From Nocardioides turkmenicus (lineage in GTDB: Bacteria > Actinomycetota > Actinomycetes > Propionibacteriales > Nocardioidaceae), in contig NZ_JAALAA010000025.1 in assembly GCF_011045035.1 (NCBI RefSeq), positions 1 to 62,348 of the forward strand: DNA of 62,348 nucleotides. Direction: 5' to 3'. Under the pieces are notes generated by a model, which made no database searches, had not been told where the DNA came from, and saw only the letters and a program-made list of their open reading frames with translations. The translations under genes and the position numbers were made by a program. Positions 52,197-61,329 of the stretch are shown piece after piece (the first letter of the stretch is position 1; the number at the start of each line of letters is the position of its first letter).

Positions 52197-53303
52197 TCAG
52201 CCGACGACGACCTCGATCCGCTGGAACTCCTTGAGGTCGGTGTAGCCGGTGGTGGCCATGGCGCGCTTGAGGGCGCCGACGAGGTTCATGGTGCCGTCGG
52301 CGACGTGGGAGGGGCCGTAGAGGACCTCCTCGAAGGTGCCGACGGGCTGGAATGCGACGCGCTCGCCTCGGGGGAGGTCGGCGTGGTGGGCCTCGTTGCC
52401 CCAGTGGAAGCCCTTGCCGGGGGCATCCGTCGCCCGCGCGAACGGGCTACCCACCATGACCGCGTCGGCACCGCAGGCGATCGCCTTGGCGATGTCGCCG
52501 GAGCGGCCGACGGCGCCGTCGGCGATGACGTGTACGTAGCGGCCGCCGGACTCGTCCAGGTAGTCACGGCGCGCGGCAGCCACGTCCGCGACGGCCGAGG
52601 CCATCGGCACCGCGACACCCAGCACCGTCCGGGTGGTGTGGGCCGCACCGCCGCCGAAGCCGACGAGCACGCCGGCCGCGCCGGTGCGCATCAGGTGGAG
52701 CGCGGCCTGGTAGGTCGCACAGCCGCCGACGATGACGGGCACGTCGAGCTCGTAGATGAACTCCTTGAGGTTGAGCGGCTCGGCCTGCGAGGAGACGTGC
52801 TCGGCCGAGACGGTGGTGCCGCGGATGACGAAGAGGTCGACGCCGGCGTCGACGACGGCCTTGGCGTACTCCTTCGTCCGCTGCGGGGACAGCGCCCCGG
52901 CGACGGTGACGCCCGAGGCGCGCACCTCGCGCAGCCGCTCGGTGATCAGCTCGGCCTGGATCGGAGCCTCGTAGATCTCCTGCAGCCGCCGGGTCGCGTC
53001 GACGCCGCTCAGCTCGGCCAGCTCGTCGAGCAGCGGCTGCGGGTCTTCGTAGCGGGTCCACACGCCCTCGAGGTTGAGCACGCCGAGACCACCGAGCTTG
53101 CCCAGCGCGATCGCGGTCGACGGGGACATCACCGAGTCCATCGGCGCGGCGATCACCGGGATGTCGAAGCGGTAGGCGTCGATCTGCCAGTCGGTGCTGA
53201 CCTCGGTGGTGTCACGGGTGCGCCGCGACGGCACGATCGCCACGTCGTCGAAGGCGTACGCCCGTCGTGCTCGCTTGGCCCGGCCGATCTCGATCTCAGT
53301 CAC
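52197..53303 (-). CDS. guaB3: GuaB3-type IMP dehydrogenase-related protein
   Basis: 368 residues, TIM-barrel of the IMPDH/GMPR family without CBS domains. Start (GTG) ARRAYAFDDVAIVPSRRT, VIAAPMDSVMS and HVIADGAVGRSGDIAKAIACGADAVMVG are family markers. The catalytic loop reads GFGGGAAHTTR: the position of the IMPDH active-site cysteine is His222, so normal IMP oxidation is not expected. GuaB3 proteins are widespread in actinobacteria and of unsettled function. The gene ends in a strong terminator. Confidence 0.93.
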   Translation of the reverse strand: MTEIEIGRAKRARRAYAFDDVAIVPSRRTRDTTEVSTDWQIDAYRFDIPVIAAPMDSVMSPSTAIALGKLGGLGVLNLEGVWTRYEDPQPLLDELAELSGVDATRRLQEIYEAPIQAELITERLREVRASGVTVAGALSPQRTKEYAKAVVDAGVDLFVIRGTTVSAEHVSSQAEPLNLKEFIYELDVPVIVGGCATYQAALHLMRTGAAGVLVGFGGGAAHTTRTVLGVAVPMASAVADVAAARRDYLDESGGRYVHVIADGAVGRSGDIAKAIACGADAVMVGSPFARATDAPGKGFHWGNEAHHADLPRGERVAFQPVGTFEEVLYGPSHVADGTMNLVGALKRAMATTGYTDLKEFQRIEVVVG

Positions 53304-53369
53304 ACGACGGATTGTTCCATGTGACCGGATCGAGATCGGAAAGCACGCCCGACCTGGACGGACGAGGGG

Positions 53370-54185
53370 CTAGCTGCGTACCGCGGTCAGCAGCAGGTAC
53401 TCCCAGTCCATCGTCCCGCCGGAGAGGTAGCGGTCCCCCAGCTCGGCGAGCGCGGCGTCGAGCTCGCCGGTCCGTGACGCGTCGTCGGCGATGCCGCGAT
53501 AGGCGACGATCGTCGGGCCGTAGCAGGCCTTGAAGAAGTCGCGGAACTCCGCGCCGGTCGCGAACGAGTCGATGGCGACCGTCCGCTTCTCGGCGCGGAC
53601 ATCGGTCACCGCGTCACCGAGCAGGCCACGTACGTGGGTCTCGTCGCCCCAGCGCGGAGGCGGCTGCGCGCCCTCGGGCGGCGGTGCCATGAACGGCTTC
53701 ATCGTCGCGAACATCTGGCCGATGAAGCCCTCGGGGGTCCAGCTGACCAGGCCGATCCGGCCACCCGGCCGCACGACGCGGACCAGCTCGGCGGCGGCCT
53801 TCTCGTGGAACGGCGCGAACATGATGCCGACGCACGACATGGCGACGTCGAAGGCGGCGTCGTCGAACGGCAGCGCCTCGGCGTCGGCGACGTGCCAGGT
53901 GATCGATCCGGCGCCGGCGTCCGCCCGGGACTGCCCGATCTCGAGCAGCTCCGGCGTCAGGTCGCTCGCGGTCACGTCCGCGCCGGCGAGAGCGGCGGGG
54001 ATGGCGGCGTTACCGGTGCCCGCGGCGATGTCGAGCACACGGTCGCCCGGTCCGATCTCGCAGGCCTCGACGAGCACCTGGCCGAGCTCGGGGATGAGCT
54101 CGTCGGCGACGCGGGCGTAGTTCCCGAGCCCCCACATCGTGCGGTGGCGGGCCTTCAGGTCGGGTGAGGCTGGTGTTGCGGTCAT
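53370..54185 (-). CDS. Class I SAM-dependent methyltransferase
   Basis: 271 residues. SAM-binding motif VLDIAAGTGNAAIPAA, acidic ASDLTPELL, and the post-I stretch ADAEALPFDDAAFDVAMS, typical of UbiE/small-molecule methyltransferases. The substrate is unknown. ATG 54185 has GGAGG eight bases upstream. It diverges from an HxlR-type regulator, with a candidate operator between. Confidence 0.88.
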   Translation of the reverse strand: MTATPASPDLKARHRTMWGLGNYARVADELIPELGQVLVEACEIGPGDRVLDIAAGTGNAAIPAALAGADVTASDLTPELLEIGQSRADAGAGSITWHVADAEALPFDDAAFDVAMSCVGIMFAPFHEKAAAELVRVVRPGGRIGLVSWTPEGFIGQMFATMKPFMAPPPEGAQPPPRWGDETHVRGLLGDAVTDVRAEKRTVAIDSFATGAEFRDFFKACYGPTIVAYRGIADDASRTGELDAALAELGDRYLSGGTMDWEYLLLTAVRS

Positions 54186-54269
54186 GTCTTCCTCCAAGAC
54201 GTTGACCCGAGATGTGATCTGGAGGCTCCAGCCTCACCCGGCGCCGCGATCACCCGATAGTGCCGGATC

Positions 54270-54287
54270 TGAACTCATCGAAGTTCA
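54270..54287. promoter_or_regulatory. Candidate operator between methyltransferase and HxlR genes
   Basis: TGAACT at 54270-54275 and AGTTCA at 54282-54287 are perfect inverted arms with a six-base spacer, flanked by direct GGATCT copies. A second 13-base palindrome CTGGAGGCTCCAG lies about 50 bases to the left. Both are in the divergent promoter region, where an HxlR dimer could bind. Confidence 0.45.
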
Positions 54288-54363
54288 GGATCTGTAGTTG
54301 CCGTCCGCCCTGTTCAGGGGTCTACTGATGACAGGATTCTCGGGCTGCGAAGGAGGCGGTCCG

Positions 54364-55053
54364 GTGGCGGGATACGGCCAGTTCTGTCCGGTGGCGAAGG
54401 CCATGGAGGTGCTCGACGAGCGGTGGACGCTGCTCGTCGTGCGCGAGCTGCTGCTCGGCAGCACCCACTTCAACGAGCTCCGCAGAGGCGTGCCGAAGAT
54501 GTCTCCGGCCCTGCTCTCCAAACGGCTCCGCACCCTGGAGCGCGCGGGCATCATCGAGCGGCGCGGCGAGGGGCAGCGTACGTCCTACCACCTCACCGAC
54601 AGCGGCCAGGAGCTCGCCACCGTCGTGACCGCGCTCAACGAGTGGGGCGCGCGCTGGATCGGCTCGCTGGGCGAGGCCGACCTCGACCCGCACCTGCTCT
54701 TCTGGGACATGCGCCGGACGATCCCGATCGACGTGTGGCCGCGGCAGCGCACCGTGGTCGAGTTCCGGCTCACCGACGTCCAGCCGAAGGTCGCCCGCTG
54801 GTGGCTCGTGGTCACCGGCGACCAGGCCGAGGTCTGCGACTTCGACCCTGGGTTCGAGGTCGACGCCCGGCTCACCAGCAGCCTGCGTACGCTCACCGAG
54901 ATCTGGCGCGGCGACCTCGCCTGGCCGATGGCGCTGCGCGCGGAGATGGTCACCATCTCCGCCGCCGAGGACGTACGCCGCGCCATCCCCTCCTGGCTCG
55001 GCCAGTCCGCCTCCGCCCACGTCCCCCGCCCTCGCGCTCAGCTCCAGTCGTAG
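54364..55053 (+). CDS. HxlR-family transcriptional regulator
   Basis: About 229 residues. The HxlR winged helix (CPVAKAMEVLDERWTLLVVREL, then FNELRRGVPKMSPALLSKRL and RTLERAGIIERR) occupies the first half; the second half is an SCP2-like ligand or sterol-binding domain. GTG 54364 has AGGAGG upstream, so the longer frame from 54298 is not needed. Its end overlaps the convergent DUF3224 gene by 16 bases. Confidence 0.9.
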   Translation: MAGYGQFCPVAKAMEVLDERWTLLVVRELLLGSTHFNELRRGVPKMSPALLSKRLRTLERAGIIERRGEGQRTSYHLTDSGQELATVVTALNEWGARWIGSLGEADLDPHLLFWDMRRTIPIDVWPRQRTVVEFRLTDVQPKVARWWLVVTGDQAEVCDFDPGFEVDARLTSSLRTLTEIWRGDLAWPMALRAEMVTISAAEDVRRAIPSWLGQSASAHVPRPRAQLQS

Positions 55054-55493
55054 GAGAGCACGAAGCCGTACGCCTCCCCGCCGCCCTCCTCGGAGAGGAC
55101 CATGTCGGCCTCGCCGACGAGGCCTTCGAGGCCGCCGGTGCCGAGCCCGGGGATCACGGTGAGGTGGGAGCGGACGGTCTTGTCGGCGTACATCCCGCTG
55201 ATCCGCCACACGCACGAGCCCTCCTGACCGGCGATGGAGCCGGTGAACTGCTCGTACGCCTCGAAGACGGCGCCGCCGGCGGGGTTGCCGTAGGCGCCGA
55301 TCATCCGGGCGACACCCTTGCCCTCGATCTCGCCGGCGTAGGTGTAGTCGGTCTCGGAGGTGGTCAGGCCGCGCGTCGGGATGTAGACGTCGTCGCCCAT
55401 CCGGGTGCCCTCGCCGTCGATGTCGACGTAGGCCGCCTCGAGCCAGCGCGCGACGGACATGGTGGTGCTTGCCTTGTTGCCGTAGGTGTTCAT
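55038..55493 (-). CDS. DUF3224 family protein
   Basis: 151 residues, beta-rich, with KASTTMSVARWLEAAYVDIDG at the start, GEIEGKGVARMIGAYG in the middle and GLGTGGLEGLVGEA near the end; this matches the DUF3224 fold, which resembles allene-oxide-cyclase-like barrels. The function is unknown. ATG 55493 fits the homologues; the frame extends to 55544. Confidence 0.85.
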   Translation of the reverse strand: MNTYGNKASTTMSVARWLEAAYVDIDGEGTRMGDDVYIPTRGLTTSETDYTYAGEIEGKGVARMIGAYGNPAGGAVFEAYEQFTGSIAGQEGSCVWRISGMYADKTVRSHLTVIPGLGTGGLEGLVGEADMVLSEEGGGEAYGFVLSYDWS

Positions 55494-55555
55494 GGCTCCA
55501 GCCTGCTCGGGAAACCGGGGCGCGGGATTGAAGGAACGCGCCATATCGTTGCGAC

Positions 55556-56353
55556 ATGGCTGGCCAGGCGGAGGGCAAGGGCTACCCGGACGCGATCGTG
55601 CGGCCGGTGACAGCGGCGCGGACGATCACGACGGAGCGTTTCGCGGTCTCGCCGGCGCTGGCTGGGCACGTGGACTACCACTGGTACGTCGGCTGGGACC
55701 TCGACCACCCGCACGACCAGCAGGTCATCCCGCAGCCACGCATCCACATCGCCGCCGAGGACGGCCGGCTGCTGGTCCACGGGATCGGCCGGCGGCCGTT
55801 CGTCCGGCACCTCACCGGCCGCGGCCACACCCTCGGCGTCTCGTTCCTGCCCGGCCTGTTCCGCCCCGTGCTCGGCAGCCGGGTCAGCGCGATCGCCGAC
55901 CAGGTCGTCCCGGCGCAGGACCTGCTGGGCGTGGACGACCGACCGGCCGCAGAGCGCATCCTCGCCATCGATGATCCCACCGAGATGGTCGCCGCGATGG
56001 AGTCCTACCTGTTGGACGTCGGCCTCCCCGCCGACCCCGTGGCCGAGGACGTACGCCGCTGGGTGGCCCTCGCCGAGGACGACCGCTCGATCACCCGGGC
56101 CGAGCAGCTCGCCGACCACGCCGGCCTCAGCCTGCGGTCCCTGCAGCGCCTGTTCAGCGAGTACGTCGGGATCGGCCCGAAGTGGGTCGTGCAGCGGTTC
56201 CGCGTGCTGGAGGTAGCCGCCCGCGCCCACTCCGGCGAGGTCGACTGGGCCGCGGTCGCCGCGGAGCTGGACTTCAGCGACCAGGCCCACCTGGTGCGTA
56301 CGTTCCGGGAGGTCGTCGGCGCTCCCCCGGCGACGTACGCCAAGGACCTCTAG
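55556..56353 (+). CDS. AraC-family transcriptional regulator
   Basis: 265 residues. The C-terminal AraC DNA-binding domain is clear (LADHAGLSLRSLQRLFSEYV, then GIGPKWVVQRFRVLEVAARA and LDFSDQAHLVRTFREVVGAPP). The N-terminal part is the sensor half with a WYVGWDL segment. It diverges from the DUF3224 gene and may control it. Its last four bases overlap the convergent MmyB-like gene. Confidence 0.92.
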   Translation: MAGQAEGKGYPDAIVRPVTAARTITTERFAVSPALAGHVDYHWYVGWDLDHPHDQQVIPQPRIHIAAEDGRLLVHGIGRRPFVRHLTGRGHTLGVSFLPGLFRPVLGSRVSAIADQVVPAQDLLGVDDRPAAERILAIDDPTEMVAAMESYLLDVGLPADPVAEDVRRWVALAEDDRSITRAEQLADHAGLSLRSLQRLFSEYVGIGPKWVVQRFRVLEVAARAHSGEVDWAAVAAELDFSDQAHLVRTFREVVGAPPATYAKDL

Positions 56354-57174
56354 CCTCGAGCGACCCGCTCCAGCGCGGCTGCGGAGGGCGAGCCGGGCTC
56401 GGCTCGGTAGAGCACGATGCGCTGGCTGGTCTCGGGCAGCACCATCGCCTCGTACGCGAGGTCCATCCGCCCCGCGACCGGGTGCCGCAGCCGCTTGATC
56501 CCGTAGCCACAGTCCATCACCGGGTGCTCGGCCCAGAGCTCGGCGAACAGATCGCTGCGCTGGACGAGCTCTCCGACCAGGCAGCTGAGGATGTGGTCGT
56601 CGGGATGCAGGCCCGAGGAGTAGCGGAGGAAGCCGACCATCTGCAGGCCGGTGCCCTCGGGGTCGACGAAGAGCTCGGGACCGTCCGGCTCGAGGAAGAA
56701 CCGGCGGATGAGGTTCGGGCGGTGGGGGCGGTCGGCGTACGGGGCGTCGAAGTCCAGCCCGTGACCGTAGAGGCGGTGACCGAGGTCGTTCCAGGCGAGG
56801 ACATAGTTGGCGTGGTCGACGATGAGTGCCGGACCGGGGTAGTCCATCACCATCGCCACCGCGGCCGGCCGCGGCTCCACGTCGCGGCTGCCCGAGACCG
56901 TTCCGACGGGACGGGCCAGGCGGCGCAGGTGGTCGTGCTCCTCGGCGCTCAGGCGCAGTGCGCGGGCGAGCGAGTCGATGACCGCGTCGGAGGCGTTGTG
57001 GTGGTCGGCCTGCTCCAGGCGGGTGTAATAGGTCGGCGAGACGCCGGCCAGCATCGCCAGCTCCTCGCGCCGCAGGCCCGGGACCCGCCGAGCGCCGTAG
57101 GACACCAGTCCGGCTTCTTCGGGGCTGATCGCCGCCCGGCGGCTGCGCAGGAACTCTCCGAGCTCGGTCGTCAT
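56350..57174 (-). CDS. Helix-turn-helix regulator with MmyB-like ligand domain
   Basis: 274 residues. The N-terminal XRE-type helix-turn-helix (LRREELAMLAGVSPTYYTRLEQ) is followed by an MmyB-like PAS-related domain (ALIVDHANYVLAWNDLGHRLYG, then FLEPDGPELFVDP). This family commonly regulates a divergent oxidoreductase or exporter and binds fatty-acid-like ligands in MmyR/MmyB relatives. The divergent neighbour here is an MFS exporter. ATG 57174 or 57183 could be the start. Confidence 0.9.
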   Translation of the reverse strand: MTTELGEFLRSRRAAISPEEAGLVSYGARRVPGLRREELAMLAGVSPTYYTRLEQADHHNASDAVIDSLARALRLSAEEHDHLRRLARPVGTVSGSRDVEPRPAAVAMVMDYPGPALIVDHANYVLAWNDLGHRLYGHGLDFDAPYADRPHRPNLIRRFFLEPDGPELFVDPEGTGLQMVGFLRYSSGLHPDDHILSCLVGELVQRSDLFAELWAEHPVMDCGYGIKRLRHPVAGRMDLAYEAMVLPETSQRIVLYRAEPGSPSAAALERVARG

Positions 57175-57292
57175 GGTTCCCATAGTGCCGCCGCGCGGCG
57201 ATTTCTTCCTGACCCTGTCAGTGCCAGGCAGGCGGGTGGGTGGCAGGACAGGTGTCTGGCTGGCGTACGTCATCCGGCGGAGCGTTGGGGTC

Positions 57293-58714
57293 ATGACCAC
57301 GACGACCCAGGCCGAGCCCGTACGCGAGGCCGGCATGACCCGCGGGCAGCTGCTGGTGCTCCTGCTGCTGCTCGCCTCCCAGTTCACTCTCACCGTCGAC
57401 TTCTCGATCCTCAACGTGGCACTGCCGACCGTCGGCGACAGCCTCGGCTTCGCCGAGGCTCACGTGCAGTGGATCGCGACCGCGTTCGCGCTGTGCGCGG
57501 CCGGGTTCACCCTGCTCTTCGGCCGGATCGGCGACTACGTCGGCCGCCGGCGCGTCTTCCTGATCGGGATGATCGCGCTGGGCGCCGCCTCGCTGCTCGG
57601 CGGCGTCGCGACCTCGCCCGAGGTGCTGCTGACCGCCCGGGTCGCCCAGGGTCTGGCCACCGCCGCGGTCACCCCGGCGGCGCTCTCGCTGCTCACCGTC
57701 TCCTTTCCCGAGGGGCCGCTGCGGCAGCGTGCCCTGGGTCTCAACAGCGTCGTGATGTCGACCGGCTTCACCGCCGGGGCGGTGCTCGGCGGCGTGCTCA
57801 CCGATCTGCTCTCGTGGCGCTGGGCGTTCCTGGTCAACGTACCGATCGCGCTGCTGGTGGTCGCCGTTGCGCCGTTCGTGCTGCGCGACTCCGCCGACCG
57901 GGAGCGGTCGCGGCTCGACGTCCCCGGCGCCGTGCTGGTGACCGCCGGCCTGCTCGCGCTGGTCTACGGCGCGACCCGGCTGGGCGAGGCCGGCATCGGC
58001 GACCTCTGGGGCCTGGGCGCGATCCTCGTCGCGGTGATCCTGCTGGTCGCCTTCTGGAAGGCCGAGTCCACCCACCCGCACCCGCTGGTGCCGCTGCAGA
58101 TCCTCACCCGGCGCACGATCGGCTTCGGCAACATCGCCGGGTTTGCGACCTTCGCGTTCGAGTCGTCGCTGGTCTTCGTGCTGACGATGTACCTCCAGCA
58201 CGTCCTCGGCCTCGACGCCCTGCAGACCGGCCTGATGCTCGTCGCCATGGGCTTGGGCGCGATCATCGGCGGCTCGGTCGGTCCTCGGTTCATCGAGACC
58301 TTCGGCGTACGTAACACCGTGGCGGGCGGGCTCGTCATCCAGGCGGTCACCACCGGAGTGCTCGTCCTGGTCGGCCCCTCGGTCGGCTGGCTCTGGTTCC
58401 TCGGGCTGATGAACTTCGTCGGCGCGATCGGGCACGTCGCCGCGATCGTCGGGTTCATGGTCGCGGCCACCTCCGGATTGCCCGACCACGAGCAGGGGCT
58501 GGCCACCGGGCTGGCGATGATGACCCAGCAGGTCGCGATCGCGCTCGGCATCCCGATCATGTCCACCGTCGCCACCGCCGCGGGCGGCGTCGCCTCGCTC
58601 GGGGCTCTGCACGTGGCGATCGCGGTCAACGCGGTCCTGGTCCTCCTCGCCGCGGTGCTGGTGGCCGTCGGCCTGCCCGTCCGCCGGTCCACCCTCCGGA
58701 ATTCACTGCACTAA
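57293..58714 (+). CDS. MFS transporter, DHA2 (14-helix drug:H+) family
   Basis: 473 residues with about fourteen membrane helices. Motifs include the helix 1 VDFSILNVALPTVG, motif A-like GRIGDYVGRRRVF, and motif C-like GLNSVVMSTGFTAGAVLGG typical of drug/H+ antiporters. It should export a small hydrophobic compound. ATG 57293 fits; the frame extends upstream to 57173 over the promoter region. That region holds an imperfect CCTGTC/GACAGG inverted repeat (about 57214-57252) that could bind the divergent MmyB-like regulator. Confidence 0.92.
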   Translation: MTTTTQAEPVREAGMTRGQLLVLLLLLASQFTLTVDFSILNVALPTVGDSLGFAEAHVQWIATAFALCAAGFTLLFGRIGDYVGRRRVFLIGMIALGAASLLGGVATSPEVLLTARVAQGLATAAVTPAALSLLTVSFPEGPLRQRALGLNSVVMSTGFTAGAVLGGVLTDLLSWRWAFLVNVPIALLVVAVAPFVLRDSADRERSRLDVPGAVLVTAGLLALVYGATRLGEAGIGDLWGLGAILVAVILLVAFWKAESTHPHPLVPLQILTRRTIGFGNIAGFATFAFESSLVFVLTMYLQHVLGLDALQTGLMLVAMGLGAIIGGSVGPRFIETFGVRNTVAGGLVIQAVTTGVLVLVGPSVGWLWFLGLMNFVGAIGHVAAIVGFMVAATSGLPDHEQGLATGLAMMTQQVAIALGIPIMSTVATAAGGVASLGALHVAIAVNAVLVLLAAVLVAVGLPVRRSTLRNSLH

Positions 58715-58741
58715 GTTTATGAAGTCAGTAGACTTTTGGCC

Positions 58742-59968
58742 ATGACCGCGCCCACACCTCGTCTACGACTCGCCGTGGCTCTCGACGGCGCCGGCTGGCA
58801 CCCGGCCGCCTGGCGAGAGCCGAACGCCCGGCCCGGGGATCTGCTGACCCCCGGCTACTGGGCCGACATCGTCCAGGAGGCCGAGGCCGGTCTCCTGGAC
58901 TTCGTCACGATCGAGGACTCCCTCTCGATCCAGACCGACGCCCCGTTCGGTGCCGAGGACGACGACCGCACCGACCGAGTGCGTGGGCGGCTCGACGCGG
59001 TGCTGCTCGTGTCCCGGATCGCCCCGCTGACGAGGCACATCGGCATCGTGCCGACCGCGGTCGTCACCCACACGGAACCATTCCACCTCAGCAAGGCGAT
59101 CGCGACGCTGGACTACGTGAGCCGTGGCAGGGCAGGCGTACGTGTGCAGGTGGCGCCGCGGGCGCGCGACGCGGCACTCTTCGGGCGGCGCGAGTTCCCG
59201 GAGATCTCGTACGCCGACCTCGACTCCCCGGCGGGCGAGGCGCTGCTCCAGGAGGCGTTCGACGAGGCGACCGACTACGTCGAGGTGCTGCGGCGGCTGT
59301 GGGACTCCTGGGAGGACGACGCCGAGATCCGCGACGTCGCGACCGGCCGGTTCATCGACCGCGACAAGATCCACTACATCGACTTCGAGGGGCTCCACTT
59401 CGACGTGAAGGGACCTTCGATCACCCCGCGGCCGCCGCAGGGACAGCCAGTTGTGGCCGCTCTCGCCCACCGCGACCGCCCCTTCGAGCTGGTCGGGAGA
59501 TCCGCTGACGTCGGGTTCGTCACGCCACGGACCCCTGCCGACATCGCCTCGATCACCGCCCGGATCCGGACCGCCCAGGACGCCGCCGGACGATCCGGCG
59601 AGACCGTCCACGTCTTCGGCGACCTCGTCGTCGTGCTCGACGAGACCGAGCAGGGCGCCCAGGACCGACTGGCTCGGCTCGACGAGGCGGCCGGGGCTAC
59701 CTACGAGTCCGACGCCCTGGTCTTCACCGGCACCCCGGCCGCCCTCGCCGACCTGCTCGCGACCTGGCACGCCGCCGGGCTGAGCGGCTTCCGGCTCCGG
59801 CCCGCCGTGCTCCCCCACGACCTACGTCAGATCACCCAGGGGCTCGTGCCCGAGCTGCAGCGGCGCGGGCTCTTCCACGATGCGTACGAGGCCACGACCC
59901 TGCGGGGTGCGCTCGGTCTGCCGCGTCCCACCAGCCGCTACGCCACCACCGAGGGGACGCCCGCATGA
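58742..59968 (+). CDS. Luciferase-like (LLM) flavin-dependent monooxygenase
   Basis: 409 residues of the bacterial luciferase-like TIM-barrel family (LAVALDGAGWHPAAWRE start, then TIEDSLS, HIGIVPTAVVTHTEPFHLSKAI). Such enzymes use FMNH2 or F420H2. Homologous proteins often act on organosulfur, nitrilotriacetate-like or other xenobiotic compounds. ATG 58742 is preferred to TTG 58736. An AAGTC-AGTA-GACTT palindrome lies in the short gap after the MFS gene and may be a promoter element. Its stop overlaps the next LLM gene. Confidence 0.88.
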   Translation: MTAPTPRLRLAVALDGAGWHPAAWREPNARPGDLLTPGYWADIVQEAEAGLLDFVTIEDSLSIQTDAPFGAEDDDRTDRVRGRLDAVLLVSRIAPLTRHIGIVPTAVVTHTEPFHLSKAIATLDYVSRGRAGVRVQVAPRARDAALFGRREFPEISYADLDSPAGEALLQEAFDEATDYVEVLRRLWDSWEDDAEIRDVATGRFIDRDKIHYIDFEGLHFDVKGPSITPRPPQGQPVVAALAHRDRPFELVGRSADVGFVTPRTPADIASITARIRTAQDAAGRSGETVHVFGDLVVVLDETEQGAQDRLARLDEAAGATYESDALVFTGTPAALADLLATWHAAGLSGFRLRPAVLPHDLRQITQGLVPELQRRGLFHDAYEATTLRGALGLPRPTSRYATTEGTPA

Positions 59969-61329
59969 CCACGCACCGCACCGACCGGCCGAAGAAGCAG
60001 ATCCACCTCGCCGCCCACTTCCCCGGCGTCAACAACACGACCGTGTGGAGCGACCCGTCCTCGGGCAGCCACATCGAGTTCGACTCGTTCGTGGAGTTCG
60101 CGCAGATCGCCGAGCGCGGGCTGTTCGACTTCATGTTCCTCGCCGAGGGGCTGCGGCTGCGTGAGCAGGCGGGCAAGATCTACGACCTCGACGTGGTCGG
60201 GCGGCCGGACACGTTCACGGTCCTGGCCGCGCTCGCAGCGGTCACCGACCATCTCGGCCTGACCGGCACGATCAACTCGACCTTCAACGAGCCCTACGAG
60301 GTGGCCCGCCAGTTCGCGACCCTCGACCACCTCTCCGAGGGCCGGGCCGCGTGGAACGTGGTCACCTCCTGGGACGCGTTCACCGGGGAGAACTTCCGTC
60401 GCGGCGGCTACCTGCCGCAGAGCGAGCGCTACGAGCGGGCCAGGACCTTCCTCGACGCCGCGATCCGGCTGTGGGACACCTGGAAGGGCGACGAGATCCT
60501 CGCCGACAAAGCGTCCGGCACGTTCATCTCGACGCCGGCACCGGGCGCCTTCGAGCACCGCGACTCGCAGTTCGACATCAGCGGCCGGTTCAACGTCCCG
60601 CGCAGCCCGCAGGGACGCCCGGTGATCTTCCAGGCCGGCGACTCCGAGGAGGGTCGTGACTTCGCCGCGGCCAAGGCCGACGCGATCTTCTCGCGGCACA
60701 GCCACCTGGAGGACGGCCAGCGGTTCTACGCCGACGTGAAGGGCCGCCTGGAAGGGTTCGGGCGTCGCCACGAGGACCTGCTGATCCTCCCCGCGGCCAC
60801 GTACGTGCTCGCCGACACCGACGCCGAGGCCGTCGAACTGGCCCGAGAGATCCGCCTGCAGCAGGTCTCTCCGGCGACCGCGATCAAGCTGCTCGAGCAG
60901 CTGTGGAACCGCGACCTCTCCGACCACGACCCCGACGGCCCGCTGCCCACCGTCGACCCGTCCGAGAACGACGACCTGATCGCCAAGGGCCGTGCCAGCG
61001 CCCGTTCGCACGGCGACCGGCTGGAGCAGGCCGAACGCTGGCGCGAGATCTCGCGGGCGAAGGGACTGAGCACCCGCGAGACGATCGTCGAGGTCACCGG
61101 CCGGCAGAGCTTCATCGGCTCGGCGGAGACGATCGCGTCCACCATCGACGACTACGTCCAGGCCGACGCCGCCGACGGCTACATCCTGGTCCCCCACATC
61201 ACCCCCGGAGGCCTCGCGCCCTTCGTCGACCACGTGGTGCCGCTGCTCCAGGAGCGCGGAGTCTTCCGCACCGCCTACGAGGGGGCCACGCTGCGCGAGA
61301 ACCTCGGCCTGCGGGAGCCGACCAGATGA
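59965..61329 (+). CDS. LLM monooxygenase, NtaA/SnaA/DmoA (DszA) type
   Basis: 454 residues. The opening IHLAAHFPGVNNTTVWSDP and the AAWNVVTSWDAFTGENFRRGG, FQAGDSEEGRDFAA and SPQGRPV stretches are typical of FMN-dependent two-component monooxygenases such as nitrilotriacetate or dimethyl-sulfide monooxygenase and DszA. A separate flavin reductase is needed and is not seen here. ATG overlaps the upstream gene's stop by four bases, so the three LLM genes form one operon. Confidence 0.92.
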   Translation: MTTHRTDRPKKQIHLAAHFPGVNNTTVWSDPSSGSHIEFDSFVEFAQIAERGLFDFMFLAEGLRLREQAGKIYDLDVVGRPDTFTVLAALAAVTDHLGLTGTINSTFNEPYEVARQFATLDHLSEGRAAWNVVTSWDAFTGENFRRGGYLPQSERYERARTFLDAAIRLWDTWKGDEILADKASGTFISTPAPGAFEHRDSQFDISGRFNVPRSPQGRPVIFQAGDSEEGRDFAAAKADAIFSRHSHLEDGQRFYADVKGRLEGFGRRHEDLLILPAATYVLADTDAEAVELAREIRLQQVSPATAIKLLEQLWNRDLSDHDPDGPLPTVDPSENDDLIAKGRASARSHGDRLEQAERWREISRAKGLSTRETIVEVTGRQSFIGSAETIASTIDDYVQADAADGYILVPHITPGGLAPFVDHVVPLLQERGVFRTAYEGATLRENLGLREPTR

